Positions 23,291 to 35,204 of a stretch of 64,000 bases of DNA are shown piece after piece. How positions within the stretch are numbered: the first letter of the stretch is position 1; each line of letters starts with the position of its first letter. Below the pieces are notes generated by a model, which saw only the letters and a program-made list of their open reading frames with translations, ran no database searches and was not told the DNA's origin. Made by a program: the position numbers and the translations under genes. The stretch comes from Plotosus lineatus (lineage: Eukaryota; Chordata; Actinopteri; Siluriformes; Plotosidae), in assembly GCA_024760905.1 (NCBI GenBank), contig CM045737.1:10911226-10975225 (forward strand), given 5' to 3'.

Positions 23291-24985
23291 CCCTTAAATT
23301 GCCTTGGAGTATTTTTAAGTCTGTAAGGCTGTTCATCCTTAATATTTTGACTAAATGTATTTATCTGCATTTCAGTTCCAATTGATAAGTGTTGGAACCA
23401 TTTAAAGTACTTTTATGACCACAAGTTGTCAAATCTTATGGATTTAGCCTGAAAGATGTTGGCAAGTACGCTTTTCTAATCATTGACAATCCTGGTGAAG
23501 AGTACTCGTTTAACTAATTGACCTCCTCCAGGGGCTTTTGACCATCTTCCACTAGCAACCACTTGTTGCTGTTTCTGAAGCCCATGCTTGAGATCCCATC
23601 CATTACATCCTTCATATTCAGGCTATCTTGATTTTTTATGTGAATGAAGCCAAGCTTGGTGTTGATCATATCTGTTTATTGAAGATGAAATCAGCCTCTC
23701 CGATCCATAGCCTTTTCTTTACTATGTAAACAAAACCCAGTGCAGCTATTAAGGGATCTCAAAGCTCATAGTCCTGAAAATATTTCACTTATAGAAGGTA
23801 TAGTTTAATTTTTCTCAGACACTCGTGAATAGAATCAAAGTTTGTTGCTGTTTGCATTTGCGTTGTAAGTTTTACACATGAAACCAAATATGACTGTCTT
23901 GCTCAGACAGTGTGGATGTTGATGCACAACTTTAACTTTATGCAGACTTCTGATATTAGGACGATTAGGCCAGCCTTAAAAATGTCCTTGTTGGCGGTAT
24001 CATGGCCGGTTGGGCCGAAATTGTATATAAAAACCCTACCTGAGCATTCACAAACGCAACAAATAAAAATATACCAGCCAATTGTGTTAAAAAAAAAAAA
24101 TCTGTATAATCAATGTGTCCCCTATCATACACCGTACTAAAAAGTGACCAAAGCGAAATTAGTATCAACCTTCAATCAATACTGTAACAATGCACAGCGT
24201 GAATCACAGACTCTGTGGTGTGTGTCTCGTCTCTGTACCGTGTGCGCGCCCCTCGTCTCTACTGTGTGTGTGTGTGTGTGTGTGTGTCAGTGTGTCAGCT
24301 TATCAGTGTGAATATGATCAAGTATGGTGTTTAACATACAGTTTCTCCAAGTATTTTTGATTAAATGTCCTGAATTATGTGTTGGCTATCCTTACAAACG
24401 TCTTGTTTGTAATGATATTGCATACAATTTGATGAGTGGTCCTTGAAAATGCAATATTTGTCATTGAAAAGTCCTTAAAAAGTTCTTGAATTTTATCAAG
24501 CCTTGGCTGTATGAACCCTGTAAAAGATGTCTAAAAGTCTTGTAAAATTCCCAGGGGATATGGCAGACTCTGGTGCGACATATGTTGAAGAAAACTTGAT
24601 ACTCTGTTGATTATAATATTAAAAGAATAAACTTTGATATTCAGTATGTTGATTTCAAATATAACATCTATTTCATTCTACTATGTTTACAACATACATA
24701 ATATAGCATGATGTATGAAAAACATTTCCCCGCGAATCTAGGGTGGCCTACACATGCAAAAAATAATTTTTTTCTTGCCGCCCGGGTGAATCTTTTATCA
24801 TGTTATTGCCAACAAAGAATTTAAGCCTGGCCTTATAATCCTGCATTGAGGATTTTTTGAAAAATCTTATATCCTTCAAGCATATGGGATGAGTGGCATG
24901 TGTAGAACATAATATACACCAACCAACTATACCATTACCACCACTTAACTGGGCTGTGGCTAAGTAGCAAGCTGCAATGTACTTC
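23291..24985. other. prrc2c intron 1 stretch without recognised content
   Basis: AT-rich, with one (TG)n tract at about 24260-24288. No gene is seen. Confidence 0.5.
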
Positions 24986-24989
24986 CTGT

Positions 24990-25345
24990 TCCCACAGCAT
25001 TCTATTTCGCCAGTATTATCCAGCAGTTTGTGCCACTGTAGCTCTTTTGTGGGATCAGACCAGCTGTATTAGCCTTCACTCTCTCAAGCTTGCCATTTCC
25101 TTCCTTGGACCACTTTTGGTATGTGCTTGCTGCTGCATCCCTAGAAGACCTAAAAAACCCTGCTGTTTTGAGTATAAATAGACCTAGTCGTTTAGCAATT
25201 ACAGTGTGGCCCTAGTCAAAGTCTTTCACATCCTTATGCTTGCTCATTTTTCCTGCATCCATCCCTTCGACTTCCAGGAACTGAAACCTCACATTTTGCC
25301 TAATACATCCCATCCATTTCATCAGTGAACTATAAATTTTACTTT
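24990..25345 (-). repeat. Interior fragment of the fish DNA-repeat also seen at 5765
   Basis: CCTTCCTTGGACCACTTTTG, TGCATCCCTAGAAGACCT, GTGGCCCTAGTCAAAGTC and TTGCTCATTTTTCCTGCATC occur in the order of a widespread fish interspersed element. Both ends are degraded. The assignment is by recognition only. Confidence 0.5.
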
Positions 25346-27160
25346 CTATTTGTGGATCCAAAATCACATACAGATGACTGCAAGAAATTAAACATCTAAT
25401 TTCGCTGACCTTAGGGATATTTCCTGGTCTTTTCTGCCAAGGTTTGTGGTGAGACCCTCTGCTAAATGGTCAGCTCTCTACTTTATATAAGGTTCTTTCC
25501 TATAAAACTTCAGGACGGAGATAGATAAACTGAATATTTTAACGCATTTCAACAAGTGGTACTTGTGACTTATTTTGCCAGATCTTGTCACAAATGAGAT
25601 TTTTATAATTTATATTTGCTCAGGTTAGCTCTGTGCCCACAGCAATGCTATGGAAAGTCTTAGCATTGTAAGAATAGGTACCGGCAGTGACGCATGATCT
25701 ATTCAGGAATTGTGACACAGCTAAGCCTGACGGCTGATAATAGTCAAACTTCAACCTGCAAATGCAGCCCTTGCAACCAAATAATGTTGAATAAATTTAA
25801 TTCTCTTAAAAGTTAATTTCATTCCTGTTCCAGTGGTTACAAAATTCAGCCATGTTCACAGAAAAAGAACATTTCAATTTTAGACCAACCTTGATTAGAG
25901 CACCTTTTCTTTTAACGCAATCTCAAGTGTATTGCGATTCATTTGCAAGGTATTGTGGTGAAATCGGTTGTGCATTGCGAGGATCTGGCAAACTTGATCT
26001 AAACCATTACCATATTCAGCAGAGAATCTCCAGCTTTTGATACTTACCCAGTTTGGTGAGGGGTAAATTTTGGCGGTTTTTTTTTTTTTGAGAAAACTTC
26101 ATGTTTATAAATATCCCCAAGATGATTGCCTGTTCTGTTCAGTTCAGTTAAAAATTGGGAGAATATAACCCCCACAAACTGGGTACCAAAATTTAGAGAT
26201 TTTTATCTAGTTTAAAATGAAATTTGAATCGAAACTCAGGAATAAACGATCGTGCCGCGCCAGGTGATTCAATTGAGTCTGTCTGTCTTCCTTTCGGCTT
26301 TTTCCCTTTTACTCGGGAGTCGCCACAGCGAATCATCTGAATACCCCTCAAAAAAAAGTTGTATTGACCATCGCATGCCAAGATGGTCACCACGATGATA
26401 AATGTGTCTGAGCAGGATGCCATGATTTCTGATCTATTTATTCCATTTATATATTTTTTATTAATCTTTAGCTATTTATTCCATACAATATATATTTCTA
26501 CAATTGGCGTATAACCTTTATTGTGTATAGAATTTTCTAGTGGATCAGTTTTCTTGAAATCTTGCGATAGAATATAGAGTTTGGCTCTGAATTGATCGGG
26601 TCACTCGGCTTGCTGGTTAAACATGAATGGAATTGGCACTTTCGACTTTTCAGGCAGATTTTTATATAATTTATGGGACATGTTCTTCAGATGTAAATTA
26701 AGACTCCTATTTAGTATGAGGCTATTTAAGAGTGCTTTGATGGAGAAATCTACGTTCGTTCCTGTGTCGTTGGTGTGGTCACGTGACCTAATTGCACTAT
26801 GTGATTGGAGAAATGAGTAAACAAACGCACATGATATTCTTTATAATTACTTTTTCATTTATTTAAGGTTTATACAGACAAGCTACATTATATTATAATG
26901 CATACATTCATGTCTAAAATCAGCTGCTGCATGTGTACTCGAGGCCACTGCCCCAGTCACTCAAAGTAAAATGATTATCAATAATAGGATTGTTCATTCA
27001 TATGATGCATTTCTTTTTCCAGTGAATGAAGAGTACAATACTCTGAAAAAGATTACAATTATTACTTATTGCAATAGTCTGAATTTTCCAAAATGATTAT
27101 TGATTAGACTTTTCCAACGTTTTGCCATTTCACATGTTTTGACTTCCTTCACAGCCAAAA
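25346..27160. other. prrc2c intron 1 stretch, mostly unassigned
   Basis: Mostly unassigned. At 26287-26340 there is a minus-strand fragment of the SINE/RTE 3' tail (CTTCCTTTCGGCTTTTTCCC, GGGAGTCGCCACAGCGAATC). Confidence 0.6.
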
Positions 27161-27164
27161 CCAT

Positions 27165-27460
27165 GGCATATAGCATACAACTGATGATTTCAATGGATTA
27201 AGCAGGTCATTATACCTTGGAAACAAAAGTTTCAGGCTGTTGATTTGGTTGGTTGAAGTTCAATGGAGTTTCGAAATTTGACTATTTTCAGCATTTTTGT
27301 CAAATTTCACTCGACCCCCTTTATACCCAAAACTGATGGTTTCAATGAATTAAGCAGGTGCTCTTTCCTTGGAAACAAAAGTATCAAGGTATTGACTTCG
27401 TTGGTTAAATTTGAATGAATTTTCATAGATTGGTCATTTTCGGTCATTTTTCCCCCCCGT
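27165..27460. repeat. Diverged tandem duplication (about 160-bp period)
   Basis: Two successive blocks share AACTGATGATTTCAATGGAT / AACTGATGGTTTCAATGAAT, then AAGCAGGT, CCTTGGAAACAAAAGT and TTGACTT/TTGATTT..GTTGGTT. No reading frame is preserved. The function, if any, is unknown. Confidence 0.7.
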
Positions 27461-29382
27461 GTCATAAATTGTGGTTTGTGGCATTTTTGAGGGACAATAG
27501 CTTCAAAAGTGAGAAGAACTGGCCTCCATAAAAATTAGTGTGGTTTATTCTACCCCATTATCTTGGGAAAATAGTAGCATGGGGCTTTCCAGATGTCTAA
27601 TTTTGAAAATAAGGGCATCTAAAAGTGCCATCTTTGCCAATTTGGTGCTCCCATAATTGGGGGGGGGGCATTTTGAAATGCCTTTTACTACAAAACCTAT
27701 CACCTGAGAGACCTGAAATGCCACAATGCAGAACTAGGTTGTAGAAATGGCATTAACTGCTTGTACAAAGTAATAATTCTTCTTTCTTAGTCTCCCCAAA
27801 AGTATCCCAAATTATGTCAAAGCCAGGGGCCTGCAGAGGGCTTAAGGGAATAGGCTCTCGGAAACCGTTCAAGATAATTGTATGAAATTTTGACTTTTTT
27901 GTAATGGTAAACCATTTTTTTGCTGCCGGTACCCAGTAAGAGTTAAAGTTGGTAACATACTGTACAGGCACATGAGACAGCCGGCTCTGTAAAAGTATCC
28001 ACATTACGACATTAGTATTTTTACATATTACAAGGAATAAATCAGATTTTATGGTTTATTTGTAAATTTTAAGGTGTCATGCCTGCTTGAGTTTTCATGT
28101 CAACACTGTCAGGGTCTGTCATTTTGGTTCAAGCATTGTCCACTCAGTATAATGATTTATGTTCCAGAGAGAGTAGACTCTCACATCATACCATTTCCAT
28201 GCAGGAAATACTCATCAATGTTATTTGCTTAATCTGGCAGTGTTCGTGTTTTTAGCTGCACGCCTGAACGATGATCCGTATGTCTGGAACTTAACTTGAA
28301 TATTTCTGTGTTCATGTCTGAGTTGATGCTGACACGGGTCATGACAGTGACAGGCAACAATAATACAATGTAACTGACCCCAAAAAAGAGGATCATAAAC
28401 AACTACTCAGACCCGTGCAGAATAATGATTCTTAAAAATCAATCTAACTCAGGTTTTCAGACAAAATTTCACTGAGCAAAACATGGAAGATGAACTCACG
28501 AGGCAAGTTTTTTTGAACGAACAAGACAGGTGAGCCAGAAACAGAAATCAGTTAGTAAAAGGTGGTGAAAAGAAAACTTAATGTTAACCTTTCTTGCTTT
28601 TGCTTCAGACCATAGTCAGGTAGCACATGAGATTTATTTATTCCCTCCAATAATTAATTTGATTCAGCTCTGAAGAGCCGTACTACTCTTATAACATCAG
28701 CCCTGGAACCTGACCATTGTATTTCTATCAGGAGGTGCTTAAATCTGTATATTAATGTTGTCTCTGGTTGGTGTGTAGTGGGACGCAGCCTGTGATTGTT
28801 TAAATTATCCATCCAGATCATGCAGTGCACTTTAGTTAATATTGTATATGGGTTTACCTCGAAAAGAACTGTAGTGTTCATCTTTGACAAAATTCAGAGC
28901 ATATTTTCTTTGGAAAAACTTTTGCTATTTTATCCTTGCTACTCTGATAGCTAGACTTCAATGCACTCACGTGACCAGGTATTGCCCCCCTTTTTTCACA
29001 ACAGTACGTTGCCATGCTATAGGCCACACAAACAGTTTACCACACCAAAGGATGCAGACTGACATAATAACTCTCGAATTCACAAATTACTTTCATAGGC
29101 TTGCCCTCTAGGCAGAGACACACACCTTTTCTAAGTAGCTGCTGTGCTTTCAAGGTAATTCTTTCTAAAGGGTAGGTTTCTCAGTAGTATGAACAAAACG
29201 AGAAATATTTGCTTTATCGTGTGCACTCACTGGTTATAATAAAATGGTGACTGCACACACGCATCTTTTACATCCAAATCTGCTCTGGAGATGTTGCTGA
29301 AACATTTAGCTCGCCTTTTTCCAGAGAGATCGTCAGCGTGCTCACCCTGGCTTTTAGTAATTGCTGGGACACTGAAAAAATG
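27461..29382. other. prrc2c intron 1 stretch without recognised gene
   Basis: No convincing coding frame, RNA gene or repeat end was found on either strand. Confidence 0.5.
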
Positions 29383-29549
29383 GCTGACTTTCGACAAGAG
29401 TAGCTGCAATGCCGTCAGCGTATTTCCGCCATGCGATGGCCTGGCGAGCTGTCCAGGGTGTACTCTAACCTCGCCCGGAGTTGGCTGGGATGGGCGCCAG
29501 CCTCCCAGTGACTCTAATTAGGATTAAACGGTGACAGAAAATGAACTGA
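29383..29549 (+). repeat. 5'-truncated family 2 SINE, L2-type tail, with duplication
   Basis: It starts within the body (GCTGACTTTCGACAAGAGTA) and runs through GCGATGGCCTGGCGAGCTGT to CTAATTAGGATTAAACGG. It is flanked by ACTGAAAAAATG (29371-29382) and ACTGAAAAAAAATG (29550-29563), a likely target-site duplication. Confidence 0.82.
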
Positions 29550-29563
29550 ACTGAAAAAAAATG

Positions 29564-30800
29564 TTAATTTCTTTCCCTCTCCATGCAGTTGAAGCAACCG
29601 ATTACAGCACGTTTACTCTAGGTGCTACATTCACAGATTCCACAGGGCAAATGATATAGGACTGGCACAGTGTTTTCTCAATGGCTTCCAGGTTGTGACA
29701 TGTATTGCAGAACATGATACATGTAAGACAACTTTTGCTTTCGTTTCTCATGCAAAGCATTTGTGTAGTTTGTTCCTGGTAAGTACTTCATGGGGGATTC
29801 GAGAAGTTGTGTGCAGTGTCTCATAGTCAGTGTTAAATTTTCCCTCCTCGCTGTCTCATTGCTGTCCATTGACTAGCAGTGCTCTGCAAAAAAAAAAAAT
29901 TGGGGGGGGGGGTGAGAAATTGAAAAGGGGAGGACTGTTCGCTATCAGTTATTCCAAATCATAGAGTTTTGTAGCCCACTAGCCAGTTTAGCACCTCACT
30001 TGGCCCACCAGTCCTGGGATTTAAGAGCAGGAACACTAATAGGCAATACATTAATAACTCACAAAAATATCATTGTAGGTTACTGCTTTATGGTCATTTA
30101 TTACAGAACTATTAAGTTTTCAATATAGCCCATTGTATTTGTGATCAAAGACCTTGATATTTCAGCTGTGGAATGTTCCAGCTGTGCATTTCACAAAGGC
30201 AAAGTAAATCCCTTCTTCATACCTTCAGATTGTTGCAAGACAGTTTAACTTTTTTATTTGTTAAACTGTGTGTAGTAAACAAGAACAGGGAAGTCGCTTG
30301 ATTTATTTTGTTGCTTTGTCACTTTACACCTTGTCACGTTTTCTGATTGTGGTAAGGTGATCCATCTTTCGTCTAGGTTTACGTTATCTTGCTTAGTAAA
30401 GACTTGCATTAGTTAGCTGCTTGAAAAATATGTGGACTTCAGAAACTGTGGGATGGAATGTTTACATTTGTATTGATGGGTTGTTTGCTGCACTGTTAAG
30501 TGCATGAAGATTAAACATGCATACTGATAGAATGTTTTGGGTTACTATCTACTAGACAAGAGTTATGAAATCTGAACTATTCTCTTGTGATTAAAAGGAC
30601 TATTAAAGGTGGGTCAAAGAATCAAACGGCCAATTTGTCATGGTTACTTGGAGCAGGCAGCATGATTGGTCTTTTAAATGAAAAACTAAAGCTTAATCTC
30701 CTTTTTTGTTTTGTTTAATCTACTGTGATGTGAGCATAGGAACCCAGCTTGAAGGAGCACAGTTTCTTACAATTCAGAATAGCATGTAGAAACGTGCCGA
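29564..30800. other. prrc2c intron 1 stretch without recognised gene
   Basis: Contains A-run/G-run low complexity at about 29888-29912 and nothing else assignable. Confidence 0.5.
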
Positions 30801-31151
30801 CAGTGTTCCCATTAAGGAAAACTGAACTTGCGCCAATACTGAGTTGAGATGATTGGGACGCTGGAGGCATTGACTGCTAAGAAGCCAATCTTGATGGCGT
30901 AGCTTTGGTTGACAGCAAGAAATGCGTGGCGGGTGCGGGAGGGGAATGTGCCCCTCCTGCAGGGGCAATCTATTTCCGATAAATGCCGAACATTTTGACA
31001 GATGGTTAATATTATTTATAAACAAGTTGTAGATTGTGGAATTGAAAACAAAACAGACGGGAAAATTACTGGCACAGCGCCAACAATTCCTTGTGCCAAT
31101 TTAAAATAATTTGCTCCGCTGTCATGCCAATTTAGCCTAATGGAAACACTG
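30801..31151. mobile_element. Probable MITE with CAGTGTTYCCATTA ends
   Basis: The left end CAGTGTTCCCATTAAGG and the right end CCTAATGGAAACACTG form an imperfect terminal inverted repeat. Words such as TTGCGCCAAT and ATTGGCACAAGG recur near each end. The terminal CAGTG and 351-bp length suggest hAT, but the flanking octamers do not match well, so superfamily and exact ends are uncertain. Confidence 0.6.
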
Positions 31152-31654
31152 AGTGCTTTGATATCAATACCAGTCATGGGGGGGTTGCCAGTTTGAGATG
31201 AGCAAGCACCCCAGTCTATCCCCAAATTCCAGCAATAAAATCCCGGAAATCAGTTCTGATGCACTTATCTCATAAGGTTCTGTTTGCTGCCATGAATAAG
31301 AACTTTTGTTTGTAAGTTCTACTAGCCTTAGTTAGCATGTATGGAATGTGGGCTATATTTTTTTCCACCAGTAAAGCAGTGGCATGTTTTGTGGCTCCAC
31401 TGTCACCAAATTTCACACCAGCAATTGTATAAAGCATTTGAAAACCATCTGAAAAATGACATCATCAGTTACCTGAACAGCGCCCGACCTTTCTCATATA
31501 CAGTATTTAAGGATAGTGTGTTTGACCAAGGTACCAAACCACCAACTGCTCTGTTTCTGTGCTCCCTCTTTGCCTTTAATCCTACCAAAGTGAGCACATT
31601 CCACATGAGCAGAGTCCAATTTCCTTTGCAGGATTAAAACAGTGTTTCACAAAT

Positions 31655-31805
31655 ATATAGGTGCCTTGCTCAAGGGCAACTCGGTCATGATGGAGGAAGG
31701 GAGAGTGCAGTTCATGCCATCTGACGGTTTTCCTGCTGGTCCGAGAATTTGAACCGGTGATCTTTTGGTTTCAAAGTGACTTCTCGAACCATGAGGCTGT
31801 GGCTG
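31655..31805 (-). repeat. tRNA-derived SINE-like repeat (family 3), minus strand
   Basis: On the minus strand a tRNA-like head has a B-box-like CCGGTTCAAATTCT. It is followed about 100 bp later by GAGCAAGGCACCT, a pairing seen in common fish SINEs. A (CT)n tract abuts it at 31812-31845. Confidence 0.55.
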
Positions 31806-31938
31806 CTCTCTGTCTCTCTCTCTCTCTCTCTGTCTCTCTCTGTCTGAGTATACATGTAGGCATTCATTCAACCATAAAGCTAATTTGAATTTGGGTTTTC
31901 CAATGATCTCTCTCGCCGCAGGTGTACAAATTCAAGTA

Positions 31939-33567
31939 CAGTAGGCCCTCGATATTCGCGGGGGTTCGGTTCCGAGCCCTCGCGAATCGAGATAATCCGC
32001 GAGTTCTGTACCTGGAAGTAAAACCCCATGTATGACGTCACATGCGCGAATGAGCAGCCGGAAGTAAAATACTATGTATCTATTACATGCATTAAAATAT
32101 GATTCTTAAACGCATTCTGTAGACAGTCTTACTCATTCATTCAGTATTAATGTAGTAAAATATAGTAATGATTAAGAAAAACTTTTCAATTTTTACTCTT
32201 TTATTGATGATAAAATCTAAACATTATACAGCATGTACTGTTGTAAAGCACTCATTTTAAAGTCTTTTTCGATTATTCCAGTACGGTACCTAAGTTAATT
32301 CTTAGAATGTTTGTGCGTGAGATTTTATGTTCTGTAGTATGTTCAACAAATGATACCAAAAGGATAAACTTTATTACGCTTCATTTCCTTTTACAATGAA
32401 CTTGGAGTGACAGCTCCAAGATGGCGCTGCCTAGAGGGCAACGTCGTGGCGTTCTCAGAGTCAAATTGTTTCTTTGTTCGTTTTAATTTGTTTGTTCTTG
32501 TTTTGCACTATGCTCGTCTATGACCGGTCGACCCTACTACAGCTATGAGCAGCTTCAACTTCGGGCAACTAAGCACGCAGCAATTTCTATTGTGAGCTGA
32601 TATGCTATGGGAGCTCAATGCTAACCGCCCAGGCGGAGTTCTCAGAGGCTTGGTTAGCACTTCCGGCCATACTGCTTGAAAATGTTCAGTCCCTGCGAAA
32701 CAAGATGGACGAGGATGGAGCGCAGAGGGATCTACAGGACTGTGTTTCTGTGAAACATGGCTCGAGGATAGTACACCCGATGAGGCGATTATACCAGCTG
32801 GCTACACGGCCTTCATCCCCTGCAATCCCAAGTGCCGGAGTCATCGTTCGGCCCCTTCCCGTCTGAGCTTCTTGTCAGCTGTGGTGCGGCGCGCATTGAG
32901 CTGCCTACCATTGCATATTAGCTCTGCTAATAGCATATTAGCTCTGCTTAGTTATACAAGCCCGAAGATACTCCAATGTTATAGCTGTAGTGTAGACGAG
33001 CATAGTGAACAAACAAAACAAATTCAAACGAACAAAGAAACAATTTGACTCTGAGAACTCTGTGCGCCATCTTGGAGACGTCACTCCAAGTTCAATGTAA
33101 AAGGACACGAAGAATACTGTAATAAAGTTTATCCTTTTGGTATCGTTTGTTAAACATGCTACAGAACATAAAATCTTACGCATAAACATGAACTTGGGTA
33201 CTGTACTGGAATAATAATTGAAAAAGATTTTAATACAACAGTTCAGAGAAAACTGTCGTTTCTCAGGAGAAAGTCTTATTTCTTCAGAAGAGACATCCAG
33301 CGTTTTCTATCGCTTAGCTAGAGAAGACGCACAGTGTTTGAGTGGTATCATAGAGCTTAACTGGTAATTAAAACACACAAAAAAAGAGGCTCATTGCCAA
33401 CTTGTGCGCGAATGAAGAAAATGGGGTGGGACATCAGCTCAACCAATCAGGAGAAAGGAGGACAGCCATTGGCTGAATTTGAATCACGTGTCAGTTGCTC
33501 AGCCGTCAGTATACTCAAATACTCAAACCGTGGGTGCAAAACCGCGGATAGTCAAGGGCATACTGCA
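31939..33567. mobile_element. Fold-back DNA transposon, family F, copy 1, with captured LINE fragment
   Basis: The ends CAGTAGGCCCTCGATATTCG and CGGATAGTCAAGGGCATACTG are imperfect inverted repeats, with TA on the left. Inside, long inverted arms of about 250-300 bp lie at about 32250-32520 and 32985-33240. For example, CCAAAAGGATAAACTTTATT pairs with AATAAAGTTTATCCTTTTGG, and CAAATTGTTTCTTTGTTCG pairs with CGAACAAAGAAACAATTTG. The centre holds a degraded LINE endonuclease start. Related pieces occur at 41943-43292 and 44815-44961. Confidence 0.78.
32600..32870 (+). pseudogene. Non-LTR endonuclease fragment inside the fold-back element
   Basis: The frame reads LLENVQSLRNKMDE followed by LQDCVSVKHGS, resembling the 'N-x-QSLRNKxDEL' opening and the 'ETWL' block of LINE APE-type endonucleases. 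The glutamate-containing motif is not intact. It lies between the two inverted arms. Confidence 0.55.
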
Positions 33568-33789
33568 CCTCAGCATGCAGACTGCTTCATAAAGCATGAG
33601 TGAAAGAATGGGTCACTCTCAAAACCTCAGCGTAGTACCGAGATAGGATGCCAAGTGTGCAATAAGTCCATTCATGATGAAATTTCCTTTCCACTAAATA
33701 TTCCACGGTTAACTGTCAGTGGTATTGCAACAAAGAGGAATTGATTGGGAGCAAAAGCAACTCGGCCATTAAAGTGGTAGCCAAGAAAA

Positions 33790-34590
33790 CTGACACCAGC
33801 GGGTTCAGTGGATGCTCAGGTGCATAGTGCACAGAGATCGTCGACTTTCAGCAGAGTCGATCACTATGGACCTCCAAACTTTGTGTCCTCAGCTTAGTTC
33901 AAGAGCGGGGTGTAGAGAGCTTAATGGAATGGGGTTCCATTGCCAAGTAGCTACATCCAAGTCATACCTCACCAAGTGTAATCCATAGCACTAGATGCAG
34001 GGCTGTAAAGCACGCCGTCACTCGACTAGTGGAGTCTATAGCAGTGTGTTCTTTTGAGTAATGATTCACGGTTCTCCATCTGGCAATCTGATGGGTGAGT
34101 CTGGGACTGGTGGTTGCTAGGAGAACGTTACTTGAGTACAAAGTTTGGTGAAAGGGGGATTATGGTGTGGAGTTGTTCTTCAGTAGCTGGACTTTGCTCC
34201 CTGAGTTCCAGTGAAAGGAACTTTGAACACTTCAGCATACAAGGAGATTTTGGACAATTTCATGTTCCTAACTTTGTGGAAACAGTTTGGAAAGTACCTT
34301 TTTCTGTTGTAACATGACTGCACACCAGTGTGTCGAGCAAGGTTCATAAAGACATGGGTGAGTGAGTTTGGGGTAGAAGAACTTGACTGGCCTGCACGGA
34401 GTTCTGACCTGAACCTGTTAGAATACATTTGGGATGAATTAGATCAGAGACTGTGAGCAGGACCACACAAATGCACTCCTGGAAGGCTTGTCAAAACTTC
34501 TTATATACACACTCCTAAATCTTGTGGAAAGCTTGTCCAGATGAGTCGAAGCTGGTATAGCTGTACAAGGATTTCCACAAGAACCTCTGT
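33790..34590 (+). pseudogene. Degraded Tc1-like transposase (copy 2)
   Basis: Nucleotide words in the right order for a Tc1 transposase gene: GATCGTCGACTTTCAGCAGA, TTCTCCATCTGGCAATCTGA, GGGGGATTATGGTGTGGAGT, TTTTGGACAATTTCATGTTC, GAACTTGACTGGCCTGCACG and TTTGGGATGAATTAGATCAG. Several frameshifts and deletions break it. No terminal repeats were located. It is a different Tc1 family from the one at 13143. Confidence 0.8.
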
Positions 34591-35050
34591 ATCCCACAAG
34601 AAAAATACTGTTACCTTAAATTTGTGATTTTATTTGTAAATCATGAAAACTCATGATCAAATCGTGTTTAAATGTTCTTTCCATCTTGTCGTTTGAAGTC
34701 TCCTCATCTCTTGTAGCAAGTACTTCAGCAGAGACATGGATATGAATTGGATAACAGTGTACTGCTCCTGTGTCATGCAAAGAAGCATGTGTGAAGAAAA
34801 TGAGTTGCTGAGACAAAAATTATTTTTCACACAATGGCCACTAAACAGACCTGTCCGCCATCTCTTATAGCCGCTATATACGGCCACTGCAGATTCAATG
34901 CCTTGAACATTTTATTGCTTCCTATATAAACTGGCTGGCATAGCTGCCTATCATAGATATGTTCACAACACTGGAAATACCCTCACATGACGTGCCCTTA
35001 AAGACTAAAATCCACCATTCCAATGGATGATAAATGGTGTTTCAACGGCT
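34591..35050. other. prrc2c intron 1 stretch without recognised gene
   Basis: Nothing assignable apart from the tail of the Tc1 remnant at its left edge. Confidence 0.5.
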
Positions 35051-35054
35051 GGTC

Positions 35055-35056
<2 letters not shown>

Positions 35057-35109
<53 letters not shown>
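35057..35109. repeat. (TG)n microsatellite
   Basis: About 26 TG units, shortly before a G-run (35187-35200) and the RTE LINE. Confidence 0.97.
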
Positions 35110-35110
<1 letters not shown>

Positions 35111-35204
35111 TCTATACCACCAAATATATTTGTAAAAAACGTGCATGTTTGAAAGTGTTTGTTTTTTCCAAATGTATTTAAAACGGGGGGGGGGGGGGGG
35201 TAAC

